DNA of 64,000 nucleotides, from NCBI GenBank assembly GCA_002286715.1, contig NSJX01000027.1, forward strand, positions 248,001 through 312,000, read 5' to 3'. The notes beneath the pieces are model-generated. The model made no database searches. It had not been told where the DNA came from and saw nothing but the letters and a program-made list of their open reading frames with translations. Positions 44,919-56,313 of this stretch are shown here, one piece after another (the first letter of the stretch is position 1; each line of letters begins with the position of its first letter). Origin of the DNA: Dentipellis sp. KUC8613 (taxonomy: Eukaryota > Basidiomycota > Agaricomycetes > Russulales > Hericiaceae). A program made the translations under genes and the position numbers.

Positions 44919-45540
44919 CTAAGCAGCAGCAGCCTCTGCGTCCTGCTTCTCCACAGCTGCCTTCTCTTCTTCCTCCAGCCAGCTCTCCTCGACGGTCGCG
45001 CGGACGCGGCGCACGTACTCTTTCATGTTCTCGCGGTACAACTGCGCAGCCTCCGCGTTTGCAGGACTGTTGGGGTTCGGGTCATGCAGGAGACTCTGAA
45101 TGCTCGTGAGGATGGCTGCGACGTCGTACGTCGGGGACCAGCGGTTCTGGAGAATGTCAAGACAGAGCTCGCCGTTCGCGTAGACGTTTGGGTGGAACAT
45201 CCGCGAGAGGAACTTGACGGTGGGCGGCTTGTTCGGGTATGATTCGTCGAAGGTGAGCAGGAGCTTGAAGGTGCCGTCTTCGAAAGGCGTTTCCGCTGCA
45301 TTCGCTATATCAGAGGGGGCGGCGGTGTGCACTGTGTCGCCTCGGACGTACCTGGCCCAAAGATCACTGCGTTCCAGAGCATGATGTTGTCAGGGCATGG
45401 GCTCCCGGAGATCCCACCGGGCGGGTCGCTGGACAGCCGCTTGAAGTCGCGAATGAGACGCCGTCTGCAGTTGGTGGACTATATCAAACCCGTAAGTAAG
45501 ATTGCTCAGTGCTCGCGACTCCAGAAACCATACGCACCAT
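44919..45540 (-). CDS. RAD6: Ubiquitin-conjugating enzyme E2, Rad6/Ubc2
   Basis: Rad6 ubiquitinates PCNA (with Rad18) and histone H2B (with Bre1). The minus-strand exons are 45540-45538, 45478-45352 and 45295-44919, giving 168 residues. The start ATG is alone in its exon. The sequence [20 protein letters not shown], the [24 protein letters not shown] block, [19 protein letters not shown] with active-site Cys88, and [13 protein letters not shown] place it firmly in the Rad6 family. For the last intron I chose the acceptor atgcag|CGG (exon from 45295). It gives [10 protein letters not shown] and puts the catalytic Cys at 88 as in yeast, whereas the acceptor nine bases earlier would insert three residues. 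A moderately acidic tail ([18 protein letters not shown]) is shorter than the yeast polyacidic tail. Confidence 0.95.
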
Positions 45541-45717
45541 GGGAAGAGTGTATGGAGAAGGGTAGAAAGAGATGGGGATCAAGTTGTGCGGCTGAGCCCT
45601 TTGTCAGCCTGCCAGTCTCGACTCGACTACTACAAGCCGGTTATCTGATAAGATCACACACTGGAGCGCTGCTTTCCATTCGTCGTCATTTACTTACAGC
45701 AGCTCTTCTCTCCGACC
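45541..45717. promoter_or_regulatory. Compact bidirectional promoter, RAD6/J-protein
   Basis: Only 177 bp separate the divergent start codons of RAD6 and the mitochondrial J-protein gene, so both promoters must lie here. No individual element was identified. Confidence 0.55.
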
Positions 45718-46616
45718 ATGGTCCGCGTCCGGTACTTGACGACTGGTGTCATATCCTCTCCCTTCCAAGCACCACGTGAAATACACAAGAAGTCGTCACC
45801 CAATCGTTCGCTCTCAACAAGTCGCGTGCGGCATGCAAATCACTACGAGACACTATCAATACCGCATAATGCGACGAAGAACCAGATCAAGGTAACTTCG
45901 CCTCGCCCAAGCACTATCCTTAATCATAAACTTACCATCAATTCATAACAGTCGAACTTCTACAAGGTTTGCTTCGTGCTGTTCTTGCCTAACGGCGAGC
46001 GACGCGTCTGACAACTCCAGCCAATATAGCTCAGCAAGCAATACCACCCCGACGTGAACAAAGAGCCCGGCGCAAAGGAGAAATTCCACGCCGTCAGCGA
46101 AGCCTACTCAATACTTGTAGATGACCGACAGCGGTAAGCATCCACAGCTCTGGGTTCTCCTGCACTGCACTCAATCTCATCCCTGCCCGGCGCACAAGAC
46201 GCGCATACGACCGTACCCTCAACACGCCCACCACCCCACGCCATCCCACCTCCTCACACCACGACATGGGCCGGCCCTACAGCGCATGGGCCTACGAGAC
46301 GCGCAAGCGCGGCGCGACCCACGCATGGGCGGAGCACCCGAGACGGCGGCAAGCCCAAGGACATCCGCAGGATTACCAGGCGTACCAGCAGCAGCGATCG
46401 CCCCCGCCTCCACCGCCGCACATGGATCCGTTCTCGTCTCCACATGTCCGGCGCGCGACGGGACTGGGGCATCAGCACCAGCACCCGCGGACAGGCTGGA
46501 AGCGTACGGAGATGGACAGGGCGTCGGATGTGTCGACGTTCTGGAGGGCGGCGCAGGTGATTGGGATCGTCGCGTTTGTCGCGATCCTGGGAGGTGGGTT
46601 TAGAGCCAACGCATGA
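45718..46616 (+). CDS. Mitochondrial-type J-domain protein with C-terminal membrane segment
   Basis: This is a class III Hsp40. The exons are 45718-45891, 45952-45966, 46030-46133 and 46199-46616, giving 236 residues. The N-terminus (about 1-38) is basic and Ser-rich, consistent with a mitochondrial presequence. The J-domain runs from [17 protein letters not shown] through SNFYK and [14 protein letters not shown] (HPD at 69-71) to [16 protein letters not shown] low-complexity Gln/Pro/His stretch follows. The C-terminus has one hydrophobic segment ([20 protein letters not shown]) that could anchor it in the inner membrane. Exon 2 is only 15 nt and encodes SNFYK, part of helix II. Such proteins recruit mitochondrial Hsp70, but the client is unknown. 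Confidence 0.82.
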
Positions 46617-46788
46617 TGCACGATGCATACGGCGCGGCGCGGACAGATAGATTCTGAGACTTTGTAGATGTGTATTATTATATGGGGCGTGCGAGGCCGA
46701 GCACAGGTAGATCTCTGATGGGTTGTGGATTCTGAGTTCAGGTCGACGACGATCGTTCATGTTACCTGGGGACAAGCGAGCTGCAATT

Positions 46789-48655
46789 CTACAACTCGAC
46801 TGCCGTCCCCAACGTATCCTCCTCCTGCTTCTCCTTCTCCCTCGTAAGCCTCCCCTTCCCCCTTGCCATCTCAACCTCCGCCCAGCACCTCTTCGCCTCG
46901 CCAAACACCCGCATCTCCGCCTCATACGCCGCCTCGAACCTCTCCACCTCTCTCGCAAACTCTGCAGCGCCCCTCCGTATCACCGCCCGCACGCCCGCGA
47001 GAAACGCGTCCAGCACGGCGAGGTTGTGCGCGGCGAGCAGCGTGTGCGCCGACATCTCGTGCGTGTGCAGCAGGTGGTGGAGGTATGCGCGCGTGTAGGG
47101 CAGGCTGCGCCGCACCGGATACGGCTCGTCGAGCGTACAGTGCTTGATGTACGTCGTGGGCTGGACCGGGGAGCAGGCCATGCAGGGACACACCGGGCGC
47201 GGATCCGTGGCTTCCCCATCTGGGTGGAATGCGTCTGCGAATGGCGAGAAATCATGCGTGTAGCGGGTGTCGTAGAGGTTGTGTCCTAGGCTCTTGCCGC
47301 CCGCGGCCGCAGGGTCGCCGGATGTAGTGATCTCTGGGGCAGGGAACGTGAAATCGAGCGCGATACCGACGTCCGCGGCGCGCTGCGCCCAGTGCGCGTC
47401 GAACAGATCGACGCCGACGTCACGAATCAGCGCGAGTATCTCATGCGGCGAGCCCGCAGAATGCACAAACCGCGGTTTCGTGCGCGGCAGGGGCGCAAGG
47501 GACGCCTGGAGCAACGGCGGCAGCTGCTTGATCGCCTCGGCGGATGGGATGTTGGGGACTGGATCCAGTTGGGTGATCGTAGTCTTCAGCGCACGGGGGA
47601 GGGCGGGGTCTGTGGGCTCGGATTTGAGGGCGTGCAGGGCATTGTGCAGGGGGATGAGGTCGAAGGTATACCCAGCGACACCTTCGTCGAGCGTCTTGAA
47701 TGGCTTGACGGCGTCAGCTTCTTTTGCGTACAGCGGTTCGAGGAGCGTGTCGGAGAAGGCGCGTCGGGCGGCGCTGTTCGCCCCGCCGACCATGTGCACC
47801 AGGACATTGAGATGCGGGGCGTCCTTCGCGGAGCTGTCAGATGGGTCCTCGTAGGGCACCGATGCGGATATGGGTTGCAGTAACGTTGCTAGCCATGCAG
47901 CCGAGCGCTCGATGCTCTTCGTAGTGCGCTTCTGCGAGTGGTTTCCAGGCGTGAACGGAATGTCTGTTGTAGCCACTACGACGTCTGGATTGCACTGCAG
48001 AACATAGTTGCGCCAATCTTCGGGCTTCACCTAGGCAAGAAGAAAAAGTAAGTTTCAGAACAAGCATGTATTGCCAGATCTCGCGCGCAGACCTTGCGGA
48101 CGCCCCTCATGCAATACGCTGAGGCGAAGTCCTTCCCATTCGGCGGTATCTCCCTCCCATCGAACGGATCCCTCAGCGTCATCGTCACAATATGCTTCTG
48201 GAGCCTAAAGCCCAAGTACGTGTGCAGCGGGTGGTCGCCGGGCTGCAGCGTTGGCGGGGGCGGGAGCCGCTCCAAGCTGTTGCAAGGACGCATATCAATG
48301 TATTTCTGAGGAACACAGATAGACAGGAATGCGATGCGTGGCACTACACGCTGGGACTACGGAGTCCAATCAGGTGAAATGTGCAGAAGACCGGCGATGC
48401 TTACAAGGATTCGAAGGGCACGTGCACCCAGCGGATGGCGGCCGTTTGGTCGACGCTATCGCGGGACATGTGTGGTACGAGGCCGCGGCTTGTGGATGCG
48501 ATGAGGCCAGGGGTAAGGACGTCGAGAGTGATGGGCTCGTCGGATTCGGCTCGCTGGACGGTGGCTCTGCCTAGTCTAGGGCCGAAATTCCGTTCATCGT
48601 GGTCTGCTTGAAGAAGCTCAAACCTAAACGAAGTCTGGTGTCTTCTTTGCGACAT
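46789..48655 (-). CDS. Queuine tRNA-ribosyltransferase accessory subunit 2 (QTRT2)
   Basis: QTRT2 is the non-catalytic partner of QTRT1, and the heterodimer exchanges G34 for queuine in GUN-anticodon tRNAs. The minus-strand exons are 48655-48405, 48276-48093 and 48030-46789, giving 558 residues. The TGT-like barrel is visible from TLDVLTPGLIASTSRGLVPH onward, with LGFRLQKHIV, DVVVATTDIPFTPGN, RFVHSAGSPHEIL and GVDLFDAHWAQRAAD. The zinc site is CPCMAC plus His (Cys426, Cys428, Cys431, His442), followed by YTRAYLHHLLHTHEM. The exon 2 acceptor (gcaacag|C) was chosen because it yields FESFLERLPPPP in frame; other acceptors give stops. The C-terminus is a Glu/Lys-rich helix. No QTRT1 gene is in this window. 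Confidence 0.9.
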
Positions 48656-49057
48656 GGTGTGTCCTTGAAGGTGTCTTCTAAAATGTACAAAATTGAATGA
48701 AAGGCGGAGAGCCAGCTATCAGGGAGATAGCGGTAAGTAAGTCTGCGATCGCTTCGATGGGAAGATAAAGAAAAACATACGGTGGTTCAATGGGAACGAC
48801 GATGCGCTTCACACTCTAGCTCTCGTAGTATGAAGCAAAGTCAAATCTATAGCTCAGAAGGCGAAGACCACATAGACGCGTTCATGAAGACAAGTTTCGC
48901 GTCGTGACCGGCTCAAGCAGAGCATGTGACCAGCTCGCGGTACTTATTTTGACTTGTTTGTCCAGATATACTCGAGCTTTGAACGGCGCTCGCAAGGTTC
49001 CTCTCCAACCTACTGCGAATTGCGATACCCGCCGACTCTCTTTGCCTCACCTAACTG
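48656..49057. promoter_or_regulatory. Divergent promoter, QTRT2/coiled-coil protein
   Basis: This 402 bp region lies between two start codons in opposite orientation. No coding frame is supported. The element content is unclear. Confidence 0.5.
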
Positions 49058-50738
49058 ATGGAAACAAAATCCGCTCTTTTTAACTACCTCCGAAGGGCAT
49101 CCCGCCTTGTCGTTCCCTTGTTTATCCTGCTAGCCGCGTCGGCATTTTTCGAAAGTATCGTGCCAGGCATCGCGGTGAGCAGAGGCTTCATCCTCGCATC
49201 GGTTGTTGTCTATTCCTAACGTTACTACGAAAGGCCCTCACATTTTGCGCGATCGACGTGACCGTGTTCCTCACTGCACCTTCGAAGCATTATGTCACGG
49301 GCTCGCAGTTGCTCTACGATTGGACATTCAGACATCTCGTCTGTAATTTATTTCTATCTGCGAAACATTTTTAAACTGACATCAAAAGTGGCAGGATCTA
49401 TCGATGAACCTCCGCAGAACATTCCTGCGTCGTTTCACCCTCTCCTCAGATGTCCAGAAGCTGCAGGGACAACTATCGGATGCTCAGTCTCAGGCTCGAG
49501 TTCACGAGAGGCAGGCCCGCACCTTGGAGTCTCGTCTTACACACGAGCAAATTAAGTCCAACAAGGCAATCCTGCAGCTGAAGCGCATGGCTCACTACCT
49601 CTCTGATGCTAGTCTTCTCGGCGTCAACCCTGTCGGTCGCTTCAAGCGCGTCCAGCTCATCCGGACCTCTCTGCTCTCGTTCTTTGTGCTCTGGCGCCAG
49701 GCTTCCATTCGCGCACAGCGTCTGGAAAAGGCTAAGCTACAAGCTTCTAGATTGAAACAGACGATCAAGGACCAAAAAACTGTCTGCGACAACCTGCGTC
49801 TGGATAATAGCTTGCTCAAGGTCTCTTCAAAGGAGCTCAGCGAGAAACTGGAGAAGGCTGAGGGCGACAAATCTGACTTGTCAAAGCAGCTGATACAAGC
49901 TAATACTCAGTACCGTCTGTCTTTGCTCGCTAGGGAAGCAGCTGCTGAGTCTTGGATCAAGTACCGCGAGACGTGGCATTCGTCTCGAGTGAGGTGCACC
50001 CGCTCTCTGCTCCTCGTCGTCACCATCCTCTGGCGCTTCAACCGGCATCTTGCGACGCAGCTCGTGGACGAGATGAAGGAAACGCTCTTGACGAAGGCTG
50101 ACCTCGCACGGGTGCAGTCCAAGTACGACGATGTCACGTCTCGCCATGATATTCTAAAGGTCGAACACGACAAGTCTTCGAGCAACCTGACAAGCTTGGA
50201 AGCGACGTCGAAAAAGCAGACCAAAGAGATCAACGAACTCAGGTTGAAAATAGCCTCCCAGGATCTCGCGTTTAAGAAGGCCGTCAAAGAGAGCGTGGAA
50301 GCCCGTGTACAGCTCTCGGCGCTCACGAAGAAGTACGACAACCTCCAGGTGGACTTCGTACATCTCACAGACCGCTGCGAAGTCGCAGGGCGGGACTTAA
50401 ATGCAGCAACGAAGCGCATTGAGGCCCTGGAAGACGATACCGCCGAGCACGTACGCTCGTCCGGTCTTTCTCTCGCCCTGCTCGCGCGCCATCTTCACCA
50501 AGAGCGCCTCCGCATGGAAGAGGAGAAGCAGCAGGAGTTCCGCCCCGTCCACGACATGATGGCCGACCTGCGCTCGCGCCTCGCGATGGCGGACGCGTAC
50601 GTCCAGAAGATGGTCAGCGAACCCTCAACACCGGTGAAGACGCCTCTCAGGGTAAAGGTGTCGGCGCAGCTGCCTCGCAGGATGATGGCCTTGCCTTCCC
50701 CACCCGCCTCTGCCACTCCTTCGCCTTTGCGTCCCTAG
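49058..50738 (+). CDS. Membrane-anchored coiled-coil protein, unknown function
   Basis: I do not recognise a family. The exons are 49058-49174, 49234-49338 and 49389-50738, giving 523 residues. The second intron (50 nt, phase 0, gtctgt...aaaag) joins two frames that would otherwise read as a short membrane protein ending at 49374 and a separate coiled-coil protein starting at 49404. Residues 1-60 contain a hydrophobic pair (LVVPLFILLAASAFFESIV and ALTFCAIDVTVFLTA). Residues 80-440 are rich in Leu, Lys, Glu and Gln with strong heptad character (LEKAEGDKSDLSKQLIQANT, KQTKEINELRLKIASQD). A second weakly hydrophobic segment (SLLLVVTILWRF) interrupts the coil. The C-terminus is Pro/Ser-rich with SEPSTPVKTPL, which looks like a cyclin-dependent kinase site. 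A tethering or organelle-scaffold role is possible but only inferred. Confidence 0.65.
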
Positions 50739-51214
50739 TCGGATTTTCGACGTTAAACTAGCTCACCTTCTACATCACTATCTTACCCCTCTTTCACTTT
50801 CATATCCTGTATTCTGTATCAGCACAGACTAACCTGATGTATCCTCCTCGATTTGTAGCCCGTAAATATACGATTTGACGCGCCAGAAATTTCGAAAAAA
50901 TCTTGTAAAATGTGGGAGTCGGAGGAATCTCTCCAGCATCGTTCCAAACTGCGCAAGACGCCATATGAAAAGCCTAAGTACAGTGTCCTATAGAATGATT
51001 CACATTTCGATCAATATATGGCTTTAGTGCGCCATCGTGAGCGGCCGTGGCAGTCGCGATCGATGCCTTCAGTGTGCTCCGATAAGGCTATAAGACCTCC
51101 ATTGCAAACTTAACGGCGCGGGACGCAGTGGCTTGTGCAGATATGACAAGAATACAACAACTAAGAAATAGACATAACATCAGCACCCCACACTCGGCAC
51201 TCAGTACTCAGTAC
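50739..51214. other. Convergent intergenic region
   Basis: This 476 bp stretch lies between two 3' ends. It is A+T-rich near 50880-50960, as expected for 3' UTRs. The triplet-like run of cactcagtactcagtactcag at about 51194-51218 is a short direct repeat close to the CLF1 stop. Confidence 0.45.
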
Positions 51215-54073
51215 TCAGTCGCCGCCATGCGAACTTGCGACGTCGCTGCTCCCGTCGTCGTCGACCTCCATCGCATCGTCGCGGCGCTTGGACCGGGCAG
51301 GAGCAGCATTCCGCTCTTGCTCCTGGTTCTGCTCGGCAGCCATCGCCGCAGTGAAGCCGGAGAGCGGCGCGGCGGACGGGTCTGCCGCCTTTTTGGCCTT
51401 CCAGGCATGTGCCATCTGGAGGAACTTGAAGGACGTCGGGTTCGCCTCGCGTTCGTCGTCGGCGAAAATGTAGTCGTAGTCTGCATGGCGTGCCAAACAG
51501 GTCAGCTACCGCGCAGAAGAAAAGAATGCGATGATAGAAACGTGCCTTCGACGAGCTGCCCGGTCTCCTCGTCCACGTACCGCCGCTTGCCCTGGATGGG
51601 CATCATGCCCTGCACCTTTGCGACGTCGTCCGGCGTCCCGTTCTCCTCCTCGAAGTTCTTCCAGACCTGCAGCAGCGCGACACGCTGCGACAACAGTCAG
51701 TCAGCACAGCACCTAGAAATTGAGCACGACGGCATACCTCGTTCTTGAGGCCCTTGCTCTTCAAGTCTTTGTACCCGCGCTGGAATACTTGTCTCGCGAT
51801 ATCCAGATCGCCATCGACCATCTTCACCTCCGCCTCCTCATCCTCGTCCTCCTCTTCCTCCTCACGCTCGTCCCGCGGCAACTGCATCGCCTGCGCCTCA
51901 AACAGCGCAAACGCAACCCATACCTTCCAGTGGCCACTGACCCCAACCAGGCGCTCATACAGCGCGCGCGCCTTCTCCCGCTCGCCCTCGTCGACCTCGA
52001 AGTCGATGTATGCCTTCCAGAGCAGCTCGGGCATCGACAGCGGCGACTGCGCGACGCCCAGCTCGAAGATGCCCCGCGCACGGCTGTAATCGGCAAGTTG
52101 CGTCTCGAGCTCGGCGTACTTGATCCACGCGGTCGAGTTCGTCGGGTCGAATTCGAGGTACTTCTCGTAGAGCGTGCGCACGCGGTCGAATTCGCGGAGC
52201 TGCGAGGCCATCGGCGTTAGTATCCTGCCTTGCGCGTTATTAGAAGAAAGGGAACGTACGTCGAACTCGAGCTGGATGTATCCCTTGAACAGGGCCTCTT
52301 TGGGACACATCCCGATAGCGGCTCCCAGGATCTTCCGCGCAGCCGGCAAGTCGAGCCTCCGCACTTCAAACCTGGCGTACATGATCCACAGTTTCGCGAA
52401 CGCGAACTGTTTGTGGGGGACGAGTTGTATCGCGGTCTGGTAGACCTGCCGTGCCCGGGAATAATCCTACGAAACGGAAGCGGAGGTTAATATACTACCT
52501 TCCGAATACCTGTTGGCGACCCAATGCTCACCTTTGTCTCGATCTCCTCGAACAGCGCGTAATCCAGCCACAGGAAGATATATCGCCGCCAGTGTCGCTT
52601 CTCCCCGCCGGGCGGCACCTGGGATACCGCGCGCTCGTACACCTCCCGCACGCGACCAATAGCCTGCTCCTCTTCCTCCGCCGTGGCGCCCTCCTCCTTC
52701 ATCTGCCTAAATGCCCCCTCCTCCAGTCGCGCGTAGTCGAACCACACGTCATAGTTTCGACCATCATGCGAGAGCTCTTCTTCGTACTGGATGCGCCGCT
52801 TGCCAAGGACGGTAGACTCGAGACTGGTTCTTGTCCCGTGCTGCTTCTCAAACTTGGTGTAGGCTGCGTAGAGGTTGGCAGACTTGGATCGTGGTAGCCG
52901 CGACAAGGCGAACTATCCAACACACCATGAGCATGTGATCACAGCAGCAATTGAAAGGGGCACGTACCTTGTAGATGACCCGCGCACGCTCAAACTCCTT
53001 CAACCGTGTCTCCATCTTCGCAAAATTGCTGAACACCGCTTGCGCCTTGTCCACCTGCTCCTCCTCGTCGCCAAAAAACTCGAGCGCCGTCTGGAACACC
53101 TCGCGCGCCTTGTCGACCTTCCCCCGCTCCTCCTCGAACTTGCCCCACTTCACCCACACCCGCGGCTCGGGCCGCACCGCGATCCACCGCTCGTAGATCG
53201 CACTCGCGCGGTCCATCTCGTCGTACCGCACCTCCATCTTGATATACGCCTGCCACGCCTTGTCGTCGGGCTCCCAGGCCATCCAGCGCTCGAACACCTG
53301 GCGCGCGCCGGCGACGTTCTGCAGCAGCTCCTCGAGGTAGACGTACTTGTACCACAGCTGGTCGATGCGCGGCAGCAAAGTGACCGCGCGGTCGAACAGG
53401 TTGCGCGCGTGCTGCACGTTGCGCGACTTGAGCTCCATCTCGGTGTAGCTCAGCCAGAGCTGGACGCTGCGCGGATCGACGTCGAGTGCGCGCTCGAAGA
53501 CGGAGCGCGCGCGCGCAAATTCATTTTGGGAGGCCTAGGATAGGGATGTAGTGAGCGAGGAAAGAAGGAGAAGGGATTAAAAGTGTCTGAGTCTGCTACG
53601 TACCTCCCAGTTTGCGTACTGTAGCCATTCCTTGCTTTAAGCGAGCCGTGTCAGGATCCCTCACAATAAAGCAAGGGAAACGGGATACTCACATACTGCC
53701 CCTCGTCCGTCTAATCCGCTCCTCGAACTCCTTTCGCTTCCGCCCACGGTACTCATGGAGTTCCTCGAAATCCTCTACGCGCTGCTTGGGCGCCGTGAAC
53801 TGTGCCTCCTGCCGCTCTTGAGCCTGTTCGTTCGCTATTTAATATACATCATAGCTTCAGAGACGATGGAGCCTGACCTCCCGGAGCAGTTGCTCGGCAG
53901 TGATCTGTGACAGTGTCAGTATGGCGTTCGCTGCTTTCAGAACGTCTGCAAACGAACCTGAACGGCGGCTGGCGCCCGATTTTTGATGCTAGAAGTATGG
54001 CATATAGTCTCAGTGTCAAAAACGGTGGTCCTAGAACAGTTGAGACGTACCGAGGAGCTCTGCCGTCCTGCAT
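51215..54073 (-). CDS. CLF1: Pre-mRNA splicing factor Clf1/Syf3 (crooked neck)
   Basis: Clf1 is a HAT-repeat scaffold of the Prp19 (NineTeen) complex required for spliceosome activation. The minus-strand exons are 54073-54051, 53988-53958, 53904-53878, 53823-53693, 53634-53604, 53534-52968, 52912-52532, 52466-52260, 52199-51738, 51684-51546 and 51480-51215, giving 754 residues. The start region reads [10 protein letters not shown] and ITAEQLLRE, then AQERQEAQF and [16 protein letters not shown], as in other Clf1 proteins. About 15 HAT repeats follow (for example [60 protein letters not shown]). The tail has [20 protein letters not shown]. The last intron begins with GC (gaag|gcacgt). The usual GT four bases later breaks the frame. 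An acidic Glu/Asp run interrupts a late repeat. Confidence 0.94.
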
Positions 54074-54407
54074 GTTGGGCTGTAACGTCTACTTGCTCGT
54101 AGAACGCGGAGGAGAGGGAGCTTTGATTAGTCAGCGCGGTGGGCGCGAGCTCATTTCGACTCGGAGTCGCGCCCTTCGAACCCCAATGGAGGCAAAGTTA
54201 AGAACATCATTTCAAGGTCTGAGATACTCTTACTTGAAATGAAACGAAGACCACAAATTCAGATACTGCAGGCGGATGTACCTGACACTGATTTTCCGCA
54301 AGTAAAAATGTGCATCCAATTCCGAACAGAACTAGCAACTCTCCAACAAGTTATATCGAAGCCTCCAACCAAAGAACGACTACGTCGCAATGGAGACTGT
54401 ATCAAAA
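54074..54407. other. Intergenic, CLF1 promoter and PQ-loop 3' end
   Basis: This 334 bp stretch lies between two co-oriented minus-strand genes. No gene is supported in it. Confidence 0.45.
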
Positions 54408-55879
54408 CTACCTTCCAACCAACCTCGACCACCAGCCGCGCTTCTCCGTGGTGCTCTTATTCAACAACGACGTGCGCTCGTCCGCTTCAGTCACGGGTGT
54501 CTCTAAGATGCTTCCTTCAACAGCATCTTCGACTGCCTCTTGTACCGGGACATCCTGCTCTGGCCCACGGACCATGTTGGGCGACGGAGGCTCGTCGGCA
54601 TTGGGAAGGGGGTGCCCGAAGTCGTCGATGTGAAGCCGCTGCTGACGGAACTTCCAGAAGATGCACATGACGAGGAGGCAGGCTTGCATGACGGCGGCGA
54701 CTAGGAATTGGATCCAGCCTATACCAGCATGGTTAGAGGTGTTATCGAGTGGAGAGAATATTGAAGGAACTGACTAGTCCAGTTAGTTCCGGGTCTGAGA
54801 AATGACAATTAGCGAACGATCGTATTCAAGGGTGCTAAGAGACGGACCGAAGCGCAATACTGAGCACCATTATGAATCCTCCAGGAGTTTGAATCAACAT
54901 CATAGGAATACTAAGGGCGCCGACGACCTTGTGGCGGTAAGTGTGTGCAAGCTGCGGGGCGTACTGCATCGCCGCGAGAATGCCGGAGGTCACACCCAAG
55001 AAGGTCGCCCATATGGAGAGCTGCCGCGATCGAATCTCGCCACTTGGGTCGATAGGGTGTGTCAAAAGGAGGAAGAAGGTCACGAATGTGATGAAGATGC
55101 TAAGTCGCCGTGATCAGTCAAAGGAAAGTTCGTGAAAAGGCCGTCTACGAACATGTGTATTAATGTCACCCAAGAGAGAATGATTGATAGTCGCCATTCA
55201 TCCGTCTTGATGTTCGTCTTCAGAAACTGGGTTGGTCGGCTGTCATGGGCGTCCACTGCGACGGTGGCATACTTAAGGGATGGAGGGTAATATATCATGT
55301 ACAGGGCAAGGCTTTCGTCATGGAGTTAACGAATGCATGAAAAGGTCGGCGAGAGACACTCACATTACGGTGAAGAGGAACCACTGCGAGATGACTTGAA
55401 GAACACCTGCGATGGTCTCCAGGCAATCTCCAGCGCTCTGAAGTCATACTGTAAGACGGAATTCGGAAAGTGGGTAGCAGAGACGCACATAAACGCGGCA
55501 GCAGCGAATCACACCCCACTGCATAACTATCCTGAATTGATAAATGTGAATAATAACCACGATGTAACGGAGCGTCACGCACATGTTCAGCATGCCTGAG
55601 GCTGCGGAAGTGCTTCCAAGTAGCAGGAACCATGGGCTGAATCCCTCTGACGATCCTTTGTTAATTATACGGAAGTGCTATCATTCATACACAGTCATGA
55701 ACCGATATCACCGAGAGACTAAATGGCGCGCACCTGAGGAGCATAGGAGATAAAGAGGCCAACAATAAGGCCCGTAGCGAGGAGGTCGGCGAACCAGTCG
55801 TGGGTCTATAGCACCCCTTAGACACCAACACTGCAGAGAAGCCAATAATATCACATACTGGTTGGCAGATACCCGACAT
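54408..55879 (-). CDS. PQ-loop repeat membrane protein (cystinosin/Rtc2-like superfamily)
   Basis: PQ-loop proteins are small seven-helix transporters, often for amino acids across the vacuole or lysosome. The minus-strand exons are 55879-55859, 55805-55734, 55677-55583, 55531-55489, 55437-55364, 55311-55153, 55099-54848, 54794-54775 and 54718-54408, giving 348 residues. The first PQ motif is in LFISYAPQHFRIINKGSSEG (Pro30-Gln31). The second is in ILAAMQYAPQLAHTYRHK (Pro202-Gln203). FSPWFLLLGS, ISQWFLFTVILALYMIYYP and IPMMLIQTPGGFIMV are membrane segments. The C-terminal tail is acidic and ends TSLLNKSTTEKRGWWSRL; LL preceded by acidic residues could be a vacuolar sorting signal. The substrate is not known. 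The gene is cut by eight introns in under 1.5 kb. Confidence 0.85.
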
Positions 55880-56313
55880 TTCGAAGGTAGAGAAAGGGGA
55901 GGTAGGACCGCTGCAGCCTCGAGTGTGGCCTGTGGCAGGCCACGCGCGGCAGGACGCGAAACGCGACGGATGCAGCTGGTCAGGCGGTGACCCGGGTCCC
56001 TCCCTCCCCACGGGGTTTGTCCCCGGGGTCCCGATAGCTGGGAACTGCTGCGACCGAAACTAGGCACGTTTGGGCATTTGTCGTCGCTTCACTTTGTTTG
56101 TTATACACCCTGCCAGCTTTCTGATGTATTTATCTGACTGGCCATGCCCTCTACTGCCGGCCCAACTCTACGCACCGGTGGAAATATGAAGCATTGGCGT
56201 TCGACACGTGATTTGCTTTACGGCGAATACCAAAGAGTCAATACCCGCCTCCTCATTTGTTGCCGCCAAATTGAAATTCTCCGACTTGTGCAGCTCTGCA
56301 CTCTACACCCTCC
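55880..56313. promoter_or_regulatory. Divergent promoter, PQ-loop/ETF-QO
   Basis: This 434 bp region lies between two start codons. A GC-rich half (55900-56050) is next to the PQ-loop gene. Short ATG-containing frames upstream of ETF-QO (from 56144) may be upstream ORFs but have no coding support. Confidence 0.5.

Noticed and set aside
45304..45351. RAD6 last intron ending at the first AG (exon from 45304)
   Set aside because: It inserts three residues into an otherwise invariant block and moves the catalytic Cys from 88 to 91. The AG nine bases on restores the family length.
49058..49374. Separate 86-residue membrane protein before the coiled-coil gene
   Set aside because: A 50-nt phase-0 intron of typical length joins it to the coiled-coil frame. 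A stand-alone gene would leave almost no spacer to the next one.
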